The translations under genes were made by a program, and so were the position numbers. Of a stretch of DNA of 64,000 nucleotides, positions 24,176 to 36,083 are shown piece by piece. The first letter of the stretch is position 1. The number at the start of each line of letters is the position of its first letter. Where the stretch lies: the NCBI GenBank assembly GCA_026874595.1, contig CM049311.1, positions 48,675,676-48,739,675 of the forward strand, given 5' to 3'. This DNA comes from Sipunculus nudus. Taxonomy: Eukaryota; Annelida; Sipuncula; Golfingiida; Sipunculidae. A model generated the notes under the pieces. That model saw nothing but the letters and a program-made list of their open reading frames with translations. It was not told where the DNA came from and did not search any database.

Positions 24176-27100
24176 AATTTTTATATATTGAAAATGAAAT
24201 ATATTAAGAATTTGAATCATGGACTTTGGTTCAATTTCTGAGTTTACCATGGAATAGTATACAGTGTATATCTAAATCTGATTTCAAATTAACCTATGCT
24301 GGAAGAATAAGAACTTATTTGGTTAAACCTTAAATTTCATATATTTTTAAACCTTATACCTTATATCTTATTGTAATATATTTAATATGTGTCACACAGA
24401 CATTAAAAAAATTATATGGTTCGGTTCTACAAAGCACTCTCTGCTTCGCTATGCATTAGCTATCGTTTTGATCATTTAGAGATAGTACATTAAAATGTTT
24501 GAGATGGTAATCCTTGACTGGGATACGAAAACTTTTAAAGGCTGCCTTTGAATTTGAAAGTTTCTTTGGATGATTCCTTCGGGGTTGCATCGAGCTTTGA
24601 AGCGCTGTACTACATTCATAAATTCATCCGACTACAATCAAGAAATGCAAGGTAAATGGTGAGCCCATGTTACCTAGCCTCCAGGATGTATCTCTTGAAA
24701 GATCTTAGATGAAGAGAAGCTTATGTAAGCAGAATAAAAAATTCAAAGAAGAAGTAAAATTGATTTTTTTCCATTAAAGAGAAAAACATTGTATCTTGAC
24801 ATCCCTTTATTTTTTAGAGTAACAAATGATTGAAGATTTTTCGTGAATATTCATCAATAAAAATTTAATATCATAAGGTATTACTGTTATATACTGAAAA
24901 GAATTATGCACTTAACTTTAATAAAAATATGGTACCTTGGCCAAATCATATACGCATATGTAAGGTTATTAGAATATTGTAATCAATGGTGTCAAAATAC
25001 CGGCAGTGTTAATTGATATTACTATACGCGTATATGAATTCCAAGAGTGATAATGAAAGATAAGTATATTTCTCTGTGTTTACGACTTCAAATATGAGGA
25101 GAGGTAAATCTAAATATCATCAACGCCAATATCAAAGAAAATCCTCGAAGTCATACGGCAGATTCGCCACGGCCCACCAGCCGAGGCTTAGCCGGGACCT
25201 GTCGTTCTAAAGCCTTGTGCTTCAGTTACTGGTTTACGTCCCGGCGTACTTCCCGCATGGTTTATTGATCATTGTAGGGTCTTGTGGTAACGGGCAGAAA
25301 AATGTGTGTTGTAGCGACGATAACCAGGGAACTACAAATCTGGCGTATATCTCATGGTTTTACCAACAGGGAACATACATAGCCTTTGGTTTTATATGAA
25401 GGGGTCCCTATTGTGCTTTAAGCTACTTTGCACGACCCCGGTAACCTGTAAAACTCCTGCCGATTAGGATATACAGTTTGTATTTCATCCTCCAAGATTA
25501 AGTACCTATGTACCTGAGCTCACTAATTGAATTTTGGAGCACCGGATAATGCTGTTTTTACACTGTATTTACTGATCAGTCAAATCAAAATTTAATTATT
25601 TGCTAATATCACCATTTCTTAATTGTCGCTCTCAGATCTAAAGCATCCATGGTATGACAAGGCCAGGTGCCTACACTCATCAATTCTCCGAAAAAAATTA
25701 ACAAAATATTTCTCCCTACTGCGTACGTTATGTTAAAGACATTCATCAAAAGTGATGACGTCAAAGTTTATAATACAGATCTCTAAATACCCTAGTCACA
25801 TGTCAAAACGTGAACAGTGGCCTTGGTATTTGTACTAATGGCTTAACAAGGGGCCTGGTCATGTATAAAGCATGTTGAATTAACACAAAACATGGCGTCT
25901 TCTCCTTGAAATAAAATGGTACCTGATAACCTATTGTACAGAAACCGTTGGCCCACTCCAGCACACGATTGTTAAAAAGTGGAACGGGCGCGATCACTGG
26001 CGCCAACGTAAATATAGCGCGTAAACATAAGTTGTACGATGATTTATATCTGGCCCATGGACTATAACATCCATCCAGCAGCGATAAATCAGAGGACACG
26101 AAGATCCATGTATAGACTAGTATTGGAACACTCCATATTTGGGATCTGTTGCGCAACCAGAGCTCCTGTTATGATATAAACAGAGACACGCGGACCGTGT
26201 TTACTCACAAGGAGAAACATAACAAGCTGGAGAAGGAAGTACTGAAACCGTGTGCTGTGATGGTTTTGCTTGGAACTTTTTGTTTAAAGCAAAACTGAAC
26301 CGATAGTGTGAAGAATAGGTATGATATTGCTCCTGATTATGACAAGCAAGCAGACATACCGACAGACAAAACAAGACAAAATACCAAAGAGAGACAAAAA
26401 CAAAACAAATCGTAACATCGTTTGAAATCATTTACCATATCAAAAGATGATCAACATGCTCTGTCCTGTTATGTATAAACATTACACGGCCTCGTGAAAA
26501 ATGGTGCGGGAAGTGGGCGAAGTCCAACCCGCATTCAAAATAATTAACCCTATTTAAACCAATAATGCTGATGATACAGAACCTTATGATCATGAAGAAA
26601 GCGTCCAAATTGCTCGTCACGTTCTGGTGAAGGATGACTTCATTACGACCTTCAGACTCATGGTGTGTGCCATTTAGTATACCTTGCACTTCGTTATAAG
26701 TAACCTTCTTTTCCCACAAACGTAATTAGCCTATACTTTCCGTCTGGAAGCCGTAATTCGCCAAGAGACACGAGGATCGAGGGGCGAATACCAAAAAGCG
26801 TTGCCGTGGACGTCTTAGGTATATGGACAGAGACAAGAAGATTAAACATGTCTGCCTAACTTACTTAAAACATTTCTCTTTTTTGATGCTTTGAGGTTTC
26901 TTTACACTTCAAGGTCGCTAGATGATTAACTTTTCCGCAGTGACAGATGTGTTGTTTTAAAGCGCGGTTTATCAACAAGATAGATCAGGAGTTTTGGGGT
27001 TTCTTTTCTATACAACCTAAATTAATACCGTCGTAAAGCATTTGGATTGGTAACTGCATTATCTGTTTCTTTTACTTCACTCACAAACAATATGAATGAT

Positions 27101-27390
27101 TAAATAAACTAATTATTTAACGGAAAGTCCACCATCCATCTCACAATTATCTAATATCGGTAGAAGCTCAGCAATAAAACATATAAATCAATTACTGCTC
27201 ATTTTATATGAACATGTACAATGATATTTTACAATATATAAAAGGGCGCACTCATCAATAAAAAGTTTTGTAAAGAACGAAGATAATATTGTCTCATTAC
27301 ATGGAAATTAAAGATAAATTGCAGTGTATTTTAGAGATCCACTGAATTCGTGTCTGGAGAAACATTTTAAAGAAGCATATACAAGCAGCT
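24176..27390. other. No gene seen
   Basis: Long AT-rich stretch. Frames of 117 codons (25803-26156 minus) and 95 codons (26432-26719 minus) lack recognisable domains. A GC-richer part at about 25160-25460 is unique and unexplained. Confidence 0.4.
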
Positions 27391-27397
27391 GAAGGGC

Positions 27398-27779
27398 TAC
27401 CGGCTTTTGTGGCTCAGGGATAGAGCACAGAGCCGGGAGATCGTGAGTTCGAATCTAGTCGAGGCGGAGAGTGTTTCACAGCCGGACCCCACCCAGGGTG
27501 AGCGTTGTGCAGGTTTAAACAAATGAAATGAAAGCGCCTTTTGGGGATTCTTCGGTGGTAAAGCCGTTCAACAGCGACGATTGCACACCAAACGCCCGCA
27601 GGTGCAGTAGTCACCTGGCCTGGTTGACCCCAGAATATGAAAATGAGAGGAAGCGTGTGATACTGATCTGTCACGTAGTCCGAAACCGGAATGAAATTAC
27701 GTAGATGTATATATACTTAGTAAAGCCAGCATTTAAAAAATTGAGGCGGTTACCTCAAACAAAAAATAAAATAAAAACC
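27398..27779 (+). mobile_element. tRNA-derived SINE, family 1 copy 1, with target duplication
   Basis: The head has a polymerase III box A-like TGGCTCAGGGATAGAG and a box B-like GAGTTCGAATC, spaced as in a tRNA. A body of about 250 bp includes 'gcccgcaggtgcagtagtcacc' in part. The 3' end is A-rich ('ttacctcaaac' then A/T). A direct repeat GAAGGGC flanks the element (27391-27397 and 27780-27786), as expected from target-primed insertion. The copy at 34514 shares head, body and tail. Confidence 0.88.
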
Positions 27780-27787
27780 GAAGGGCA

Positions 27788-28460
27788 TTGGTCAGACGGA
27801 AAATGTACTGGTTTCTTAAATTCACCCCTCGCCTTTGCTCTTTCCCTGTCTCTTTATACGTAGCGCCATTTCGGCCTTCTGACATTAGAGAGTATAAGAC
27901 CAGCGTACTGGCTGTCAGAGTGCCGTTACATCCTTCAGCGAGAACGGAACTTTATGGCTCTATGAGGATGCAAATATTTTCGTCATTTTGACAAAGCCTG
28001 ATTGCCTACAATTACGATGTACTTGGCATAAACCAGACTAATCATCAGCTTTTTTTTGCATACTTTCTATCAACACCTAACATGAGCGAAAAAATTTCCA
28101 TTTTAACTGAGCATATTGGTAAATCCCTCCACATTTTGTTGAATTTCTGAGAGCATATATACAAGCGTTACTGAACGCCGCCCACTTGTACGCGATACAG
28201 GAAATGACTCGTTACCATAGAGACGGAGTTTCAGTTTGGGATGTGAGTTCACATGTATTCTTTTGTGTTAACGCATCGTTCGTAGCGTAATGTTAATATT
28301 AAGGACTCTTTACCGGGATATGAATTCAGCATGATTGAATGCGATGCATTCCCCGATTTGGCTTGTATCACAACTCCAATTAGGCCTACCAGCTATATAC
28401 AAGGCCCCATAAAAATCCTTCATCTGCCTCTTGTTAGCTGAATAATGTCCGTAAAACCAT
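27788..28460. other. No gene seen; contains one copy of a shared 27-bp motif
   Basis: Positions 27861-27887 match 60214-60240 at 25 of 27 bases, while the flanks do not align well. The short text 'ctatatacaagg' near 28390 resembles 'ctatatgcaagg' near 24063 with similar surroundings, possibly an eroded shared repeat. Confidence 0.4.
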
Positions 28461-28909
28461 TAGGGCTGAGTATCGCCTGCAAATTTCGAATTGCAATATA
28501 TTGCGATATGTGCATGGAGCGTATTGCGATACATATCGCGATATTTTTCATTGTATCAATTTACAGGAAATAAGTGCATTTTCTGTTGCAAAATAATTCT
28601 GTAAAGTACTTTCTCATTGTTGGCAGACGTTGAAGAAACATTTGAAACATGCCTTACCATATAAAATATACTATTCGTATGCAAGAAAGTTGGCAATAGG
28701 AGTTTTCTTGACCAGGTGTTCGCACTGAGAGGGACTGATGGTGATTTATATTTCAACATTTGTAACAGAAACCTTATTTTACAACAAAATATCAATTTCA
28801 GTTACGTTTGATAAAAAAATCGAAACATATCGATATATGAAACCGATCTTGCCATACGCAATATGTGAAATAAAGTATCGCGAGATATCGATTCTATCGA
28901 CCATCCCTA
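28461..28909. mobile_element. hAT-like MITE
   Basis: The left end TAGGGCTGAGTATCG is matched by the inverted right end CGATGGTC-type text (plus strand 'cgaccatccta'-like, ending CCATCCCTA). Both sides then carry 'cgatat' and 'gcgatat' rich text typical of a large family of hAT-derived MITEs in animals. Flanking 8-mers are only partly alike, so target duplication is not proven. The 79-codon frame inside is not meaningful. Confidence 0.6.
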
Positions 28910-29704
28910 AAAATTATACATAAATCCGAAGAATTCATACCCTATAGTGTAATACACAAGCGAGTATAAAGAATTCTACAATATACCATAAATATATACT
29001 GTCGGTATAATGATTAAACCAGAAAACATACGTTTTGTTCTGATTCCGGCTTAACACTGACTGCTGCCACTGCCTATATGTCACGAACACCAAAATCTAT
29101 ATGTTATCGTGGATGCCAGCATGTCATTGGAGAAGTCACACCTCAGGCAAGAAAGTCATCCATGATGACACATGTTCGTGCCAACGTCAAATATATTCAC
29201 TTCCCTAGGCGAATCTCTGACAAAACTTGACTAGCGACGAGAATGAAATATATTTGTAAAAGTTAAACAATAAATCAAGTTCATCGTTTGTATGCGTGCT
29301 TTCGGAGTGTCTACTATAAGTTTCATTAAATAACATGCACGCGAGCTTTTTATAAAATGCATAATCGATTGGGCATTGTTTTATATATTTAACATTTGAT
29401 ATGTAGTAATTTGACGAACGTTTTTATGTTAATACTGCTCTGACTTATTTATTAAGGAATGACACAATATCGCAGTATAAAATGAAATATCACCTCACAG
29501 TAATTATATCCCGTTGAAATCAGTTTATGATAATTAGCTGTCACATTGGCCGAGTCGACAAAGAGAACAAATGGCAACAAAGGGAAACAGATAATATAAA
29601 TAAAAGAGAGAACACTCACAATCCAGGATGAGCGATATGGATATATGTTCACAATGGTACAAACTACAATGAAGTAAGGAGAAGGGATGGTAAAAAAATT
29701 GCTT
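28910..29704. other. No gene seen
   Basis: AT-rich unique DNA; a 66-codon frame (29452-29652 minus) has membrane-like hydrophobicity but no other support. Confidence 0.45.
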
Positions 29705-29870
29705 TAATTCGTGCGCATGAATTGCTAATCCGTCTGCGAGAACTAATTAAAAATACTACCAACTTATATAATCCGTGTTGTCAGACATTACTTATCTGTG
29801 CGCAAGAATAACTATAATCCATGAGCACGAATTATGTTTTACGGAAAAGTAATCCATGCGAACGAATAAC
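29705..29870. repeat. Six degenerate ~20-bp quasi-palindromes
   Basis: Copies begin at 29705, 29726, 29769, 29791, 29815 and 29850 and fit a consensus near TAATCCGTGCGCACGAATTA, whose GTGCGCAC centre is itself palindromic. The first and fifth copies are best. Spacing varies from 21 to 43 bp. It could be a degraded foldback element or a clustered binding site. Confidence 0.65.
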
Positions 29871-30502
29871 AATATAGGAAATATATTTATCAATCTGTCC
29901 CCGCTTATTAATTAATATCTCTTCCATATGGTCTAAATAAAAACCATATCATCTCCCAGATTCCGTAAGATTATGATATAATTTTCTAAATTTAAAGAGT
30001 TACTGGATATCAGATTAAAGAATGCCTTAGAGGAAACCATTTTGACATTGTTAGGCTAATAGTTTTTAGCACCCCAATTCATGAGCGAGAAAGACTTTTT
30101 TTTAACCTTGATATGAATGGAGTCAAAAATTCTTTTACACAACAAACGCTACAGTGCCGAAAGGTGGCAGAGACAATACTTGTGCTTCTTGGCATGGAAG
30201 AACGACGTTCCCTCGGGGCTTTGACCGAATAATTCGGCAACTTCTGCTTTAAAGTGAAAAAAAAATAAAATGAGAGTCTTATGAAGTTAATTTAATGCCT
30301 GTCTTAACGAACTCACGGACATAAAACAGCAGACATTGCGTAGCTGGAAATTCATCTCTCTCTTCCCTGAAAGTCGTAAGGTCATGCACTCTGTTTTAAC
30401 ACTAACAACATGGCGGCACCGCCTTCTACTTGAGCTGAATCCCAAGTGGACCACGGCTTTCAGACAAAATGAAAATTATCCAAGGGTGACAGGGAAAAAT
30501 TG
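29871..30502. other. No gene seen
   Basis: AT-rich; an AACATGGCGGC site of YY1 type lies near 30408. No exon supported. Confidence 0.4.
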
Positions 30503-30545
30503 GCTTCCGCGCGTCTAGCTCAGCGGGAGAGCAGCCTGTGTGGCC
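30503..30545 (+). mobile_element. Truncated tRNA-like head (SINE fragment)
   Basis: TAGCTCAGCGGGAGAGC at 30516-30532 is an excellent box A with the D-arm pattern of a tRNA. No box B follows at tRNA distance, so this is a fragment of a tRNA-derived element, not a tRNA gene. Confidence 0.5.
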
Positions 30546-31065
30546 CGATATAAGGGGAGCTGAAGTGACAATTTTACCTCGAAAAAAAGTACAGGACCCT
30601 TCAAAGGCTGGACAAAATTTCTTTGTCCCCCTTCACATCTTTGTTGTGGCAGTTCCAAGAAGACCTAACTTCTACATCCGTCTGAAGGACGCATACATCG
30701 CTATTACCGCTGTTCGATACACAAATAGGAACTAAATTCTTTTTAAAGGGATCTTTGTATTCCATCTGATAGCTTTTGCTGTAACACCAGTTCGGACGTT
30801 TTTGCCAGAACGTCTGTGGATGAGTAATGCTTCAGGATTTTATGCCAGCATAATTGAAGCCGGCATGGCTTTTTGGAAATAAAAAATACGAGAGGGATAT
30901 CAGCTTCCGTAGCAGTGCATATTTCCAGAAATAGCCAGATCTGTGAATTCACTTTTCCTTTCACTTGGTAAATATCACAGCTGCTGATAAAATCATGAAA
31001 TGTGGGTATCCAAATAACAATATGCCTGGTTTATAAAAATGAAATTGAAGGGTGACGTTTTCCTG
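30546..31065. other. No gene seen
   Basis: Frames of 65 and 73 codons on opposite strands, no domains. Confidence 0.45.

Positions 31066-31123
<58 letters not shown>
31066..31123. repeat. (TA)n microsatellite
   Basis: TA dinucleotides with one GT step. Confidence 0.97.
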
Positions 31124-31128
<5 letters not shown>

Positions 31129-32225
31129 TGGGTATCCCCCTCCCGATATTAATACATGACCAACTGATCAGACAATAAACTATTCTTTTCTCCACGCCAA
31201 GCAAAGGCTCATGATATTTTTAATTACGTGTCTGTAATATTTCGAGCTGTTTAGCCTTAATCCTGATATGCAATATGAGATATCCGGAATTTACTCTCAC
31301 CGCAGAACGACAGCCCAAGATGAGCGGTTTCTGATTTTTTGCAGGAAAAGGTAATCCTCCGAGGATAGTATCAAGGTGGGAATCTATCTGCGGAGAAAGC
31401 TTGGTGGCCAAGAGGCCCGTATCGTCAGAGTAGAAGCCAGAGGAACGCTCTGGATATGACCGCGCCCTCATCTTAAATTTATAGTCTGATTTTATTATAT
31501 AGTTATATTTTCAACTATAAAGAATTCTCCCGTCTGTTCTCTCACCAGGAAAACAAACCAGAACTAACTTCAGTACACAACAGGAAACAATGAAATCATC
31601 GAATATTAATACAGATAAATTCTAAACCACGCCTAGCATTATGAAACATCAGGACACTCCAGAGACCCAGGGAATGGAACAGCACATGCGATACTGTTTA
31701 TTCAAGGCCATTTCACATAAATCTCCCCAAAAAGTTCCACCTGCAGGGATTTAAAAATGCAGGAACCAAACTGGGAAGAATTGTTTAAAAAATAAAAAAA
31801 CAATGGAATTAAGCCTTATTGACTTTCTGCCCACACAATATATCAATTAGATGATAATAAAACGAGATGGATCCAAATTATAAGAATAACTGAGTATTAC
31901 AAGTCCTGGACCTGCTGCATAAACAAACTGGGTCTCTCGCATGATAGACTGTATTGTCCCGGAATAAACCATCTGTTAAATCTCTTGTGACGAAAAGGAA
32001 TGCTAACTGGCGCTGAAATCCCAGCAGCGGGGCTTGGGACAACATAAACAAGAAAGACTAATGCGTGACTTCATGATTTTTCCTAGTTTTACGACAATGT
32101 CTCAGTTTTGGTCCCAGCTGTGATCACTGGCCTTTTCTGCACTAATATTAGTTTCATGAAGACATCAGATACTTTTATAATGCCATTGATTCGTGATTGA
32201 TTGTTCCATTGGTTACTGTTTTGTT
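31124..32225. other. No gene seen
   Basis: Unique DNA; an 83-codon minus-strand frame at 31220-31471 shows no domain. Confidence 0.45.
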
Positions 32226-32262
32226 TGTGTGTGTGTGTGTGTGTGCGTGTGCGGGGGGGGGG
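32226..32262. repeat. Compound (GT)n G10 microsatellite
   Basis: A GT run of about 12 units with a GC step is followed by ten G. Confidence 0.95.
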
Positions 32263-32511
32263 TTCGTTTTATTTTCCTTAATAATCTTTCATTTATGAGA
32301 AACTACGATTTCACGTGTATATTGCCTCATTTAATTGTCATAAATGTTTTCAAAATTTGTCATATCTTTAATTTGCTATTCTGCTTCTATTGATATTGAT
32401 AAACATGATTACAGTTTAAACAAAAATGTCGTTAGGAAAGGAATACCTGCCACGTACAATTTAGACGGAGTGACACATCAGTGCTATTTGAGCTTGACTG
32501 CTTGAAATTAA

Positions 32512-32950
32512 AGATGTATAGTTAAGTCCACACCATCCGAGTCCGAGTCTAAGGCACTTAATTCCGAGTCAAAGTCCAGGTCCATGAGGTTCTAGTCCGA
32601 GTCGACCTTCTTCGTTTCCGAGTCATTTTGAACCAAAGTCCTTGTAAGAATCCAGTACAAATCTCAATATCAAAATATTTAAAAAATATAGATTTGATAT
32701 CATCATATGTTTTTCATGGTAGCTTACACGTTATATATACTTGCATTTTTAATTATATGTAGCTCTGTTTCATTCTGTTAGTAGCTCGCACATGTGTACA
32801 AGTCTTAATGATGTGAGAGAGCTTTTTGTTTAACTGGACTCGAGTCTGATTTCTCAATCCGAGTCGGAGCACAAGTCCGAATCCAGGACCCTCGGATCCA
32901 AGTCCAAGTCCTAAAAAAAGTGGACTCGAATCCGGAATCGGACAGGCTAT
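32512..32950. mobile_element. GAGTCC-ended MITE, copy B
   Basis: Both ends carry degenerate GAGTCC hexamers on the plus strand. The left starts near AAGTCCACACCATCCGAG and the right ends near AGTGGACTCGAATCCGG. The interior has 'attctgttagtag' and, before the right hexamer block, 'tgatttctcaatccgag'. Order and landmarks match copies A, C and D. The small frames across it are hexamer artefacts. Confidence 0.75.
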
Positions 32951-33763
32951 TAAAAATCCATTAAATATGCACTTATACACCTACATTAGTATCGACCGCT
33001 CACAACGTGTGGCCACACGGTGAAGCTCTTCTACAAACTTTGTTGCGATCCGCATGTTAAGTATAGGTGTAACATACAGGTTGATTCCAATGACACTGAA
33101 AACGTGTGCTCGATTTTTTATATCAATATTCCAAGCTCCGGGTCCTAAAAGCCAATGTGCATGCTATAGCCGGGTCTGGCTTTAGATGGATGTGTCTGCG
33201 GCACCGGAAGGCCCCAGCTGGTCGGATGTTCCTTATACACAGCGCGGCAGTCACAATGTCGTGATGCCAACAAACCAAAATGCCAAACTCTCTCTTTATC
33301 GTGCTGTTTGGAAAAAAAAAAATAAACAGTATCTCCTTATATTTGGCAAAATCTCCTTAGTATTGCTTAAGGGTTTCTTTTTTTTTCTTAAATTTTAGTT
33401 GTCAATGTTAGACCATAAGGTTACTGGCCTTAAACTGTAAGAAGTAATTCATCTCAAATAATATCAGAGCAATTGTAAAAAAAAGTCCACAGAACACTCA
33501 TGTCTCACTGATGTCAAGTCTTGATTGCCATGGCATATACTGCTTGTAAATATTATGTCCATATAGTTTATATATTGGAATTCTCGCATAAGAACGGTTC
33601 ACGATAAAAAATGACATTGCCCCTTCTACTAGTGCTTTATTGAAAGGGTGTCTGTGCTTAGCTTTGTTCACTCATATGATATTGCGGGAAATGATTATAC
33701 ATTCAGATGCAATCTGAGTGAAAGAAGAGAGACACCAAGTGAATTAAAAAAGAGAAATTAAGT
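32951..33763. other. No gene seen
   Basis: A complex stretch at about 33120-33300, then AT-rich DNA. Confidence 0.4.
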
Positions 33764-33806
33764 TTATTATTATTATTAGTATCATCATCATCATCATCGC
33801 CATCAT
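33764..33806. repeat. (ATT)n/(CAT)n microsatellite
   Basis: TTA/ATT trimers followed by ATC/CAT trimers. Confidence 0.9.
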
Positions 33807-34513
33807 GTCAATGAGATATGATACGTTATACTTGTGATGAGGGGCCCTGAATCAGAGGATTTGTAAGCCAGGCATGCGGGCTTGCGGCAGTATCTCGCCT
33901 GTTATGACAGCCTATGAGCGCATAACGGTCCAAACCTCCTTTACTGCAGTCTGCTACCATGCTATGAATAATGGACCCAGCGGTGTCAGGGATATTACGT
34001 AACACTGGACCAGAATTAAGTGTGTAATACTAGTCATTGAAACCGTAAAAAGACTTTCCTATCTTGCAGATATAGCTTATTCATTTTCAGAACAGCCATT
34101 TATTAGAAAAACTGTCAAATCCGCGCCCATGTATAATTTATCACCAACCTGAAGATATTGATTGAGATACGGTCAAATATTCGCGTTAGATGGGGCTGAG
34201 TTCTCAAGCCAAGAAGCCCATGTAACATTTCATAAACCATTCAATCACTCGTTTTATAAAATATTTTCATCTTATCTGAACGGTCCGCTAACCTCAAAAA
34301 CTTCACTACATACGGATTAATTACAAGAGATTTCCATGCGCATTTTGCTCTACATTCCACCATCAGGTATGTCTTCTTCATTAATATTATTTTTTCTGTT
34401 GCTACCAATGGAAAGGTCCCATCGCTTCCCAAGTATCGCCTCAGCAAGTTTATTTATTCAACCGTTTCAGACATTAAATAAGCGGAAGATGACGCAATTA
34501 AAATGAAGTTTGA
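33807..34513. other. No gene seen
   Basis: Unique DNA without repeat or supported frame. Confidence 0.45.
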
Positions 34514-34897
34514 ACCGGATTCTGTGGCTAGGGGTAGCGCACAGGATTAAAAGCCGGGAGGTCGTGAGTTCGAATCTAAGTCGAGGTGGTGATATGTTTC
34601 ACAGTCGGTCCCAACCCAGCGCTCTCCAGGCTTAATGGCAAGGCCGTGGTCAAAGACCATGTTTCACTCACAAAACGAGCGCGCCTTTCGGGGGTTCCTC
34701 GGTGGTATCAGCAAGCAATGGGGACGACTACACACCAAGGGCCCGCAGGTGCAGTAGTCACCGGGCCTGTTTAATATCAGAAAAAAATTGAGAGAAAGCG
34801 TGTGATACCGCCCTGTCACGTGTTCCGAAACCGGAATTCTGCAGATGTAAAATATACTCAGTTGAGCTGGCATTAAAAGACGGTTACCTAAAAAAAT
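34514..34897 (+). mobile_element. tRNA-derived SINE, family 1 copy 2
   Basis: Same architecture as 27398-27779: a tRNA-like head with 'ggctaggggtagcgcac' and 'gagttcgaatc', a body with 'tcctcggtggta' and 'gtgcagtagtcacc', and a tail with 'ggttaccta' and A-rich end. Divergence from copy 1 is moderate, and I see no clear target duplication. The 149-codon minus-strand frame that overlaps it is an artefact of the SINE antisense. Confidence 0.85.
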
Positions 34898-35610
34898 AAT
34901 TGGAGAATATAAAATCAGATTTATACCGGTTATCATTGTCTGCAACAGGAATATAAGCTGGAATATCCAAATGGCTTCCGGCGGTAAGTCTATATCTGGA
35001 CCTCGAATAGCCAACTGTTTAACGCTACCGCTTATTACTAACTTTGCATCTTCCAACAGTAAAAGTAAAAACGCATTTGATTTAATATGACAGGCGTCGC
35101 TACGCCTGACCAAGCCTTCCGGTTATTGGGTTTAATTGGGACAAAACGTGCTCATACAAATATCTCAGGAGTATTATTAGCATAGAAACTGTTTGATTTA
35201 GAAGCAGTAAAACAGCCAAGGCCCGGAAGATTCCACGCCTCAAGTTTGGACCTGAACAGTCATATATCGGTCCCTGACTGACAGATTATACCCGTTACAA
35301 GCAAATTCAGGTGACAACGTATTGCGTCATTAAGTCCGAATTGCCACCGCATCGGCTATTATTAACGAGATTTTTTGGGGAACGGAAAATATAATACCCT
35401 CTGCGTTTTAGGCATTTTAAGTTCCTCTAAACCTCTGAATTATTTGGGGGGTAGGAAAACAATACAATTCAGTTTATGTACATTTTTATATGAATAAATG
35501 AATACGACAGTCCGCAGCTTCACGTCCTATCAATCGTTTGCTTCGTTTAACATTTTTTAGATGGGCACAATTCACAGTAACTATATATGACATCCGGTGT
35601 GCTCTGATTC
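34898..35610. other. No gene seen
   Basis: Unique DNA; no supported frame. Confidence 0.45.
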
Positions 35611-36083
35611 AGTGATGCAGGACTTGGACCGTACTCGAGTCCACTTTTAGGGACTCGAACTCGCACTTGGACTCGAAGGTCCTGGACTCAGACTTAAACT
35701 CGGACCCAGAGGCTAGGACTTAAGAAATCAAGCGGATTATATCTCGAGACCAGCAGAGATCTGTCATACAGTTTAAACGTATGCATGTGCAAAATACATA
35801 ATACAATACATATAAAAGACTATATATTCAAGCTTTCGTTGTGCATCGAGAGATAAATGTAGGTAAAGATCTAAGTAAAAAGTATATAGAAAATAAATTA
35901 AAACACACATGGAAATCTCTAAAACTCATTTTAAATTTCTTGTAATGAAGAGACTTGGACTTGGACTCGGGTTCCAAATGACTCGGACTCAAAGAGGATG
36001 GACTTGGGCTCGAATTTCAAGGACTCGGACTCGGACTGGGACTCGAGTGGCCTGGACTCGGACTTGCACTAGAACTCGGATGG
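35611..36083. mobile_element. GAGTCC-ended MITE, copy A (opposite orientation)
   Basis: Starts AGTGATGCAGGACTTGGACC and is rich in GGACTC hexamers at both ends, with an AT-rich middle of about 230 bp. Reverse complemented, it shows 'tgatttcttaagtcc' and 'ccatccgagtt' at the positions found in copies B and C. The terminal CAGTGATG is of hAT-like form. The 106-codon frame with an RTRT-rich tail is just translated hexamers. Confidence 0.75.

Noticed and set aside
25803-26156. 117-codon minus-strand frame
   Set aside because: No recognisable motif, ordinary length for a chance frame in 64 kb.
27413-27470. True tRNA gene at the SINE head
   Set aside because: Acceptor and anticodon arms do not pair and the head continues into a SINE body with a target duplication.
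28205-28225. Second X-box near 28210
   Set aside because: The right half-site (AGAGAC) departs from the RFX consensus.
34664-35113. 149-codon minus-strand frame
   Set aside because: Its last third is antisense to a SINE; the rest has no domain.
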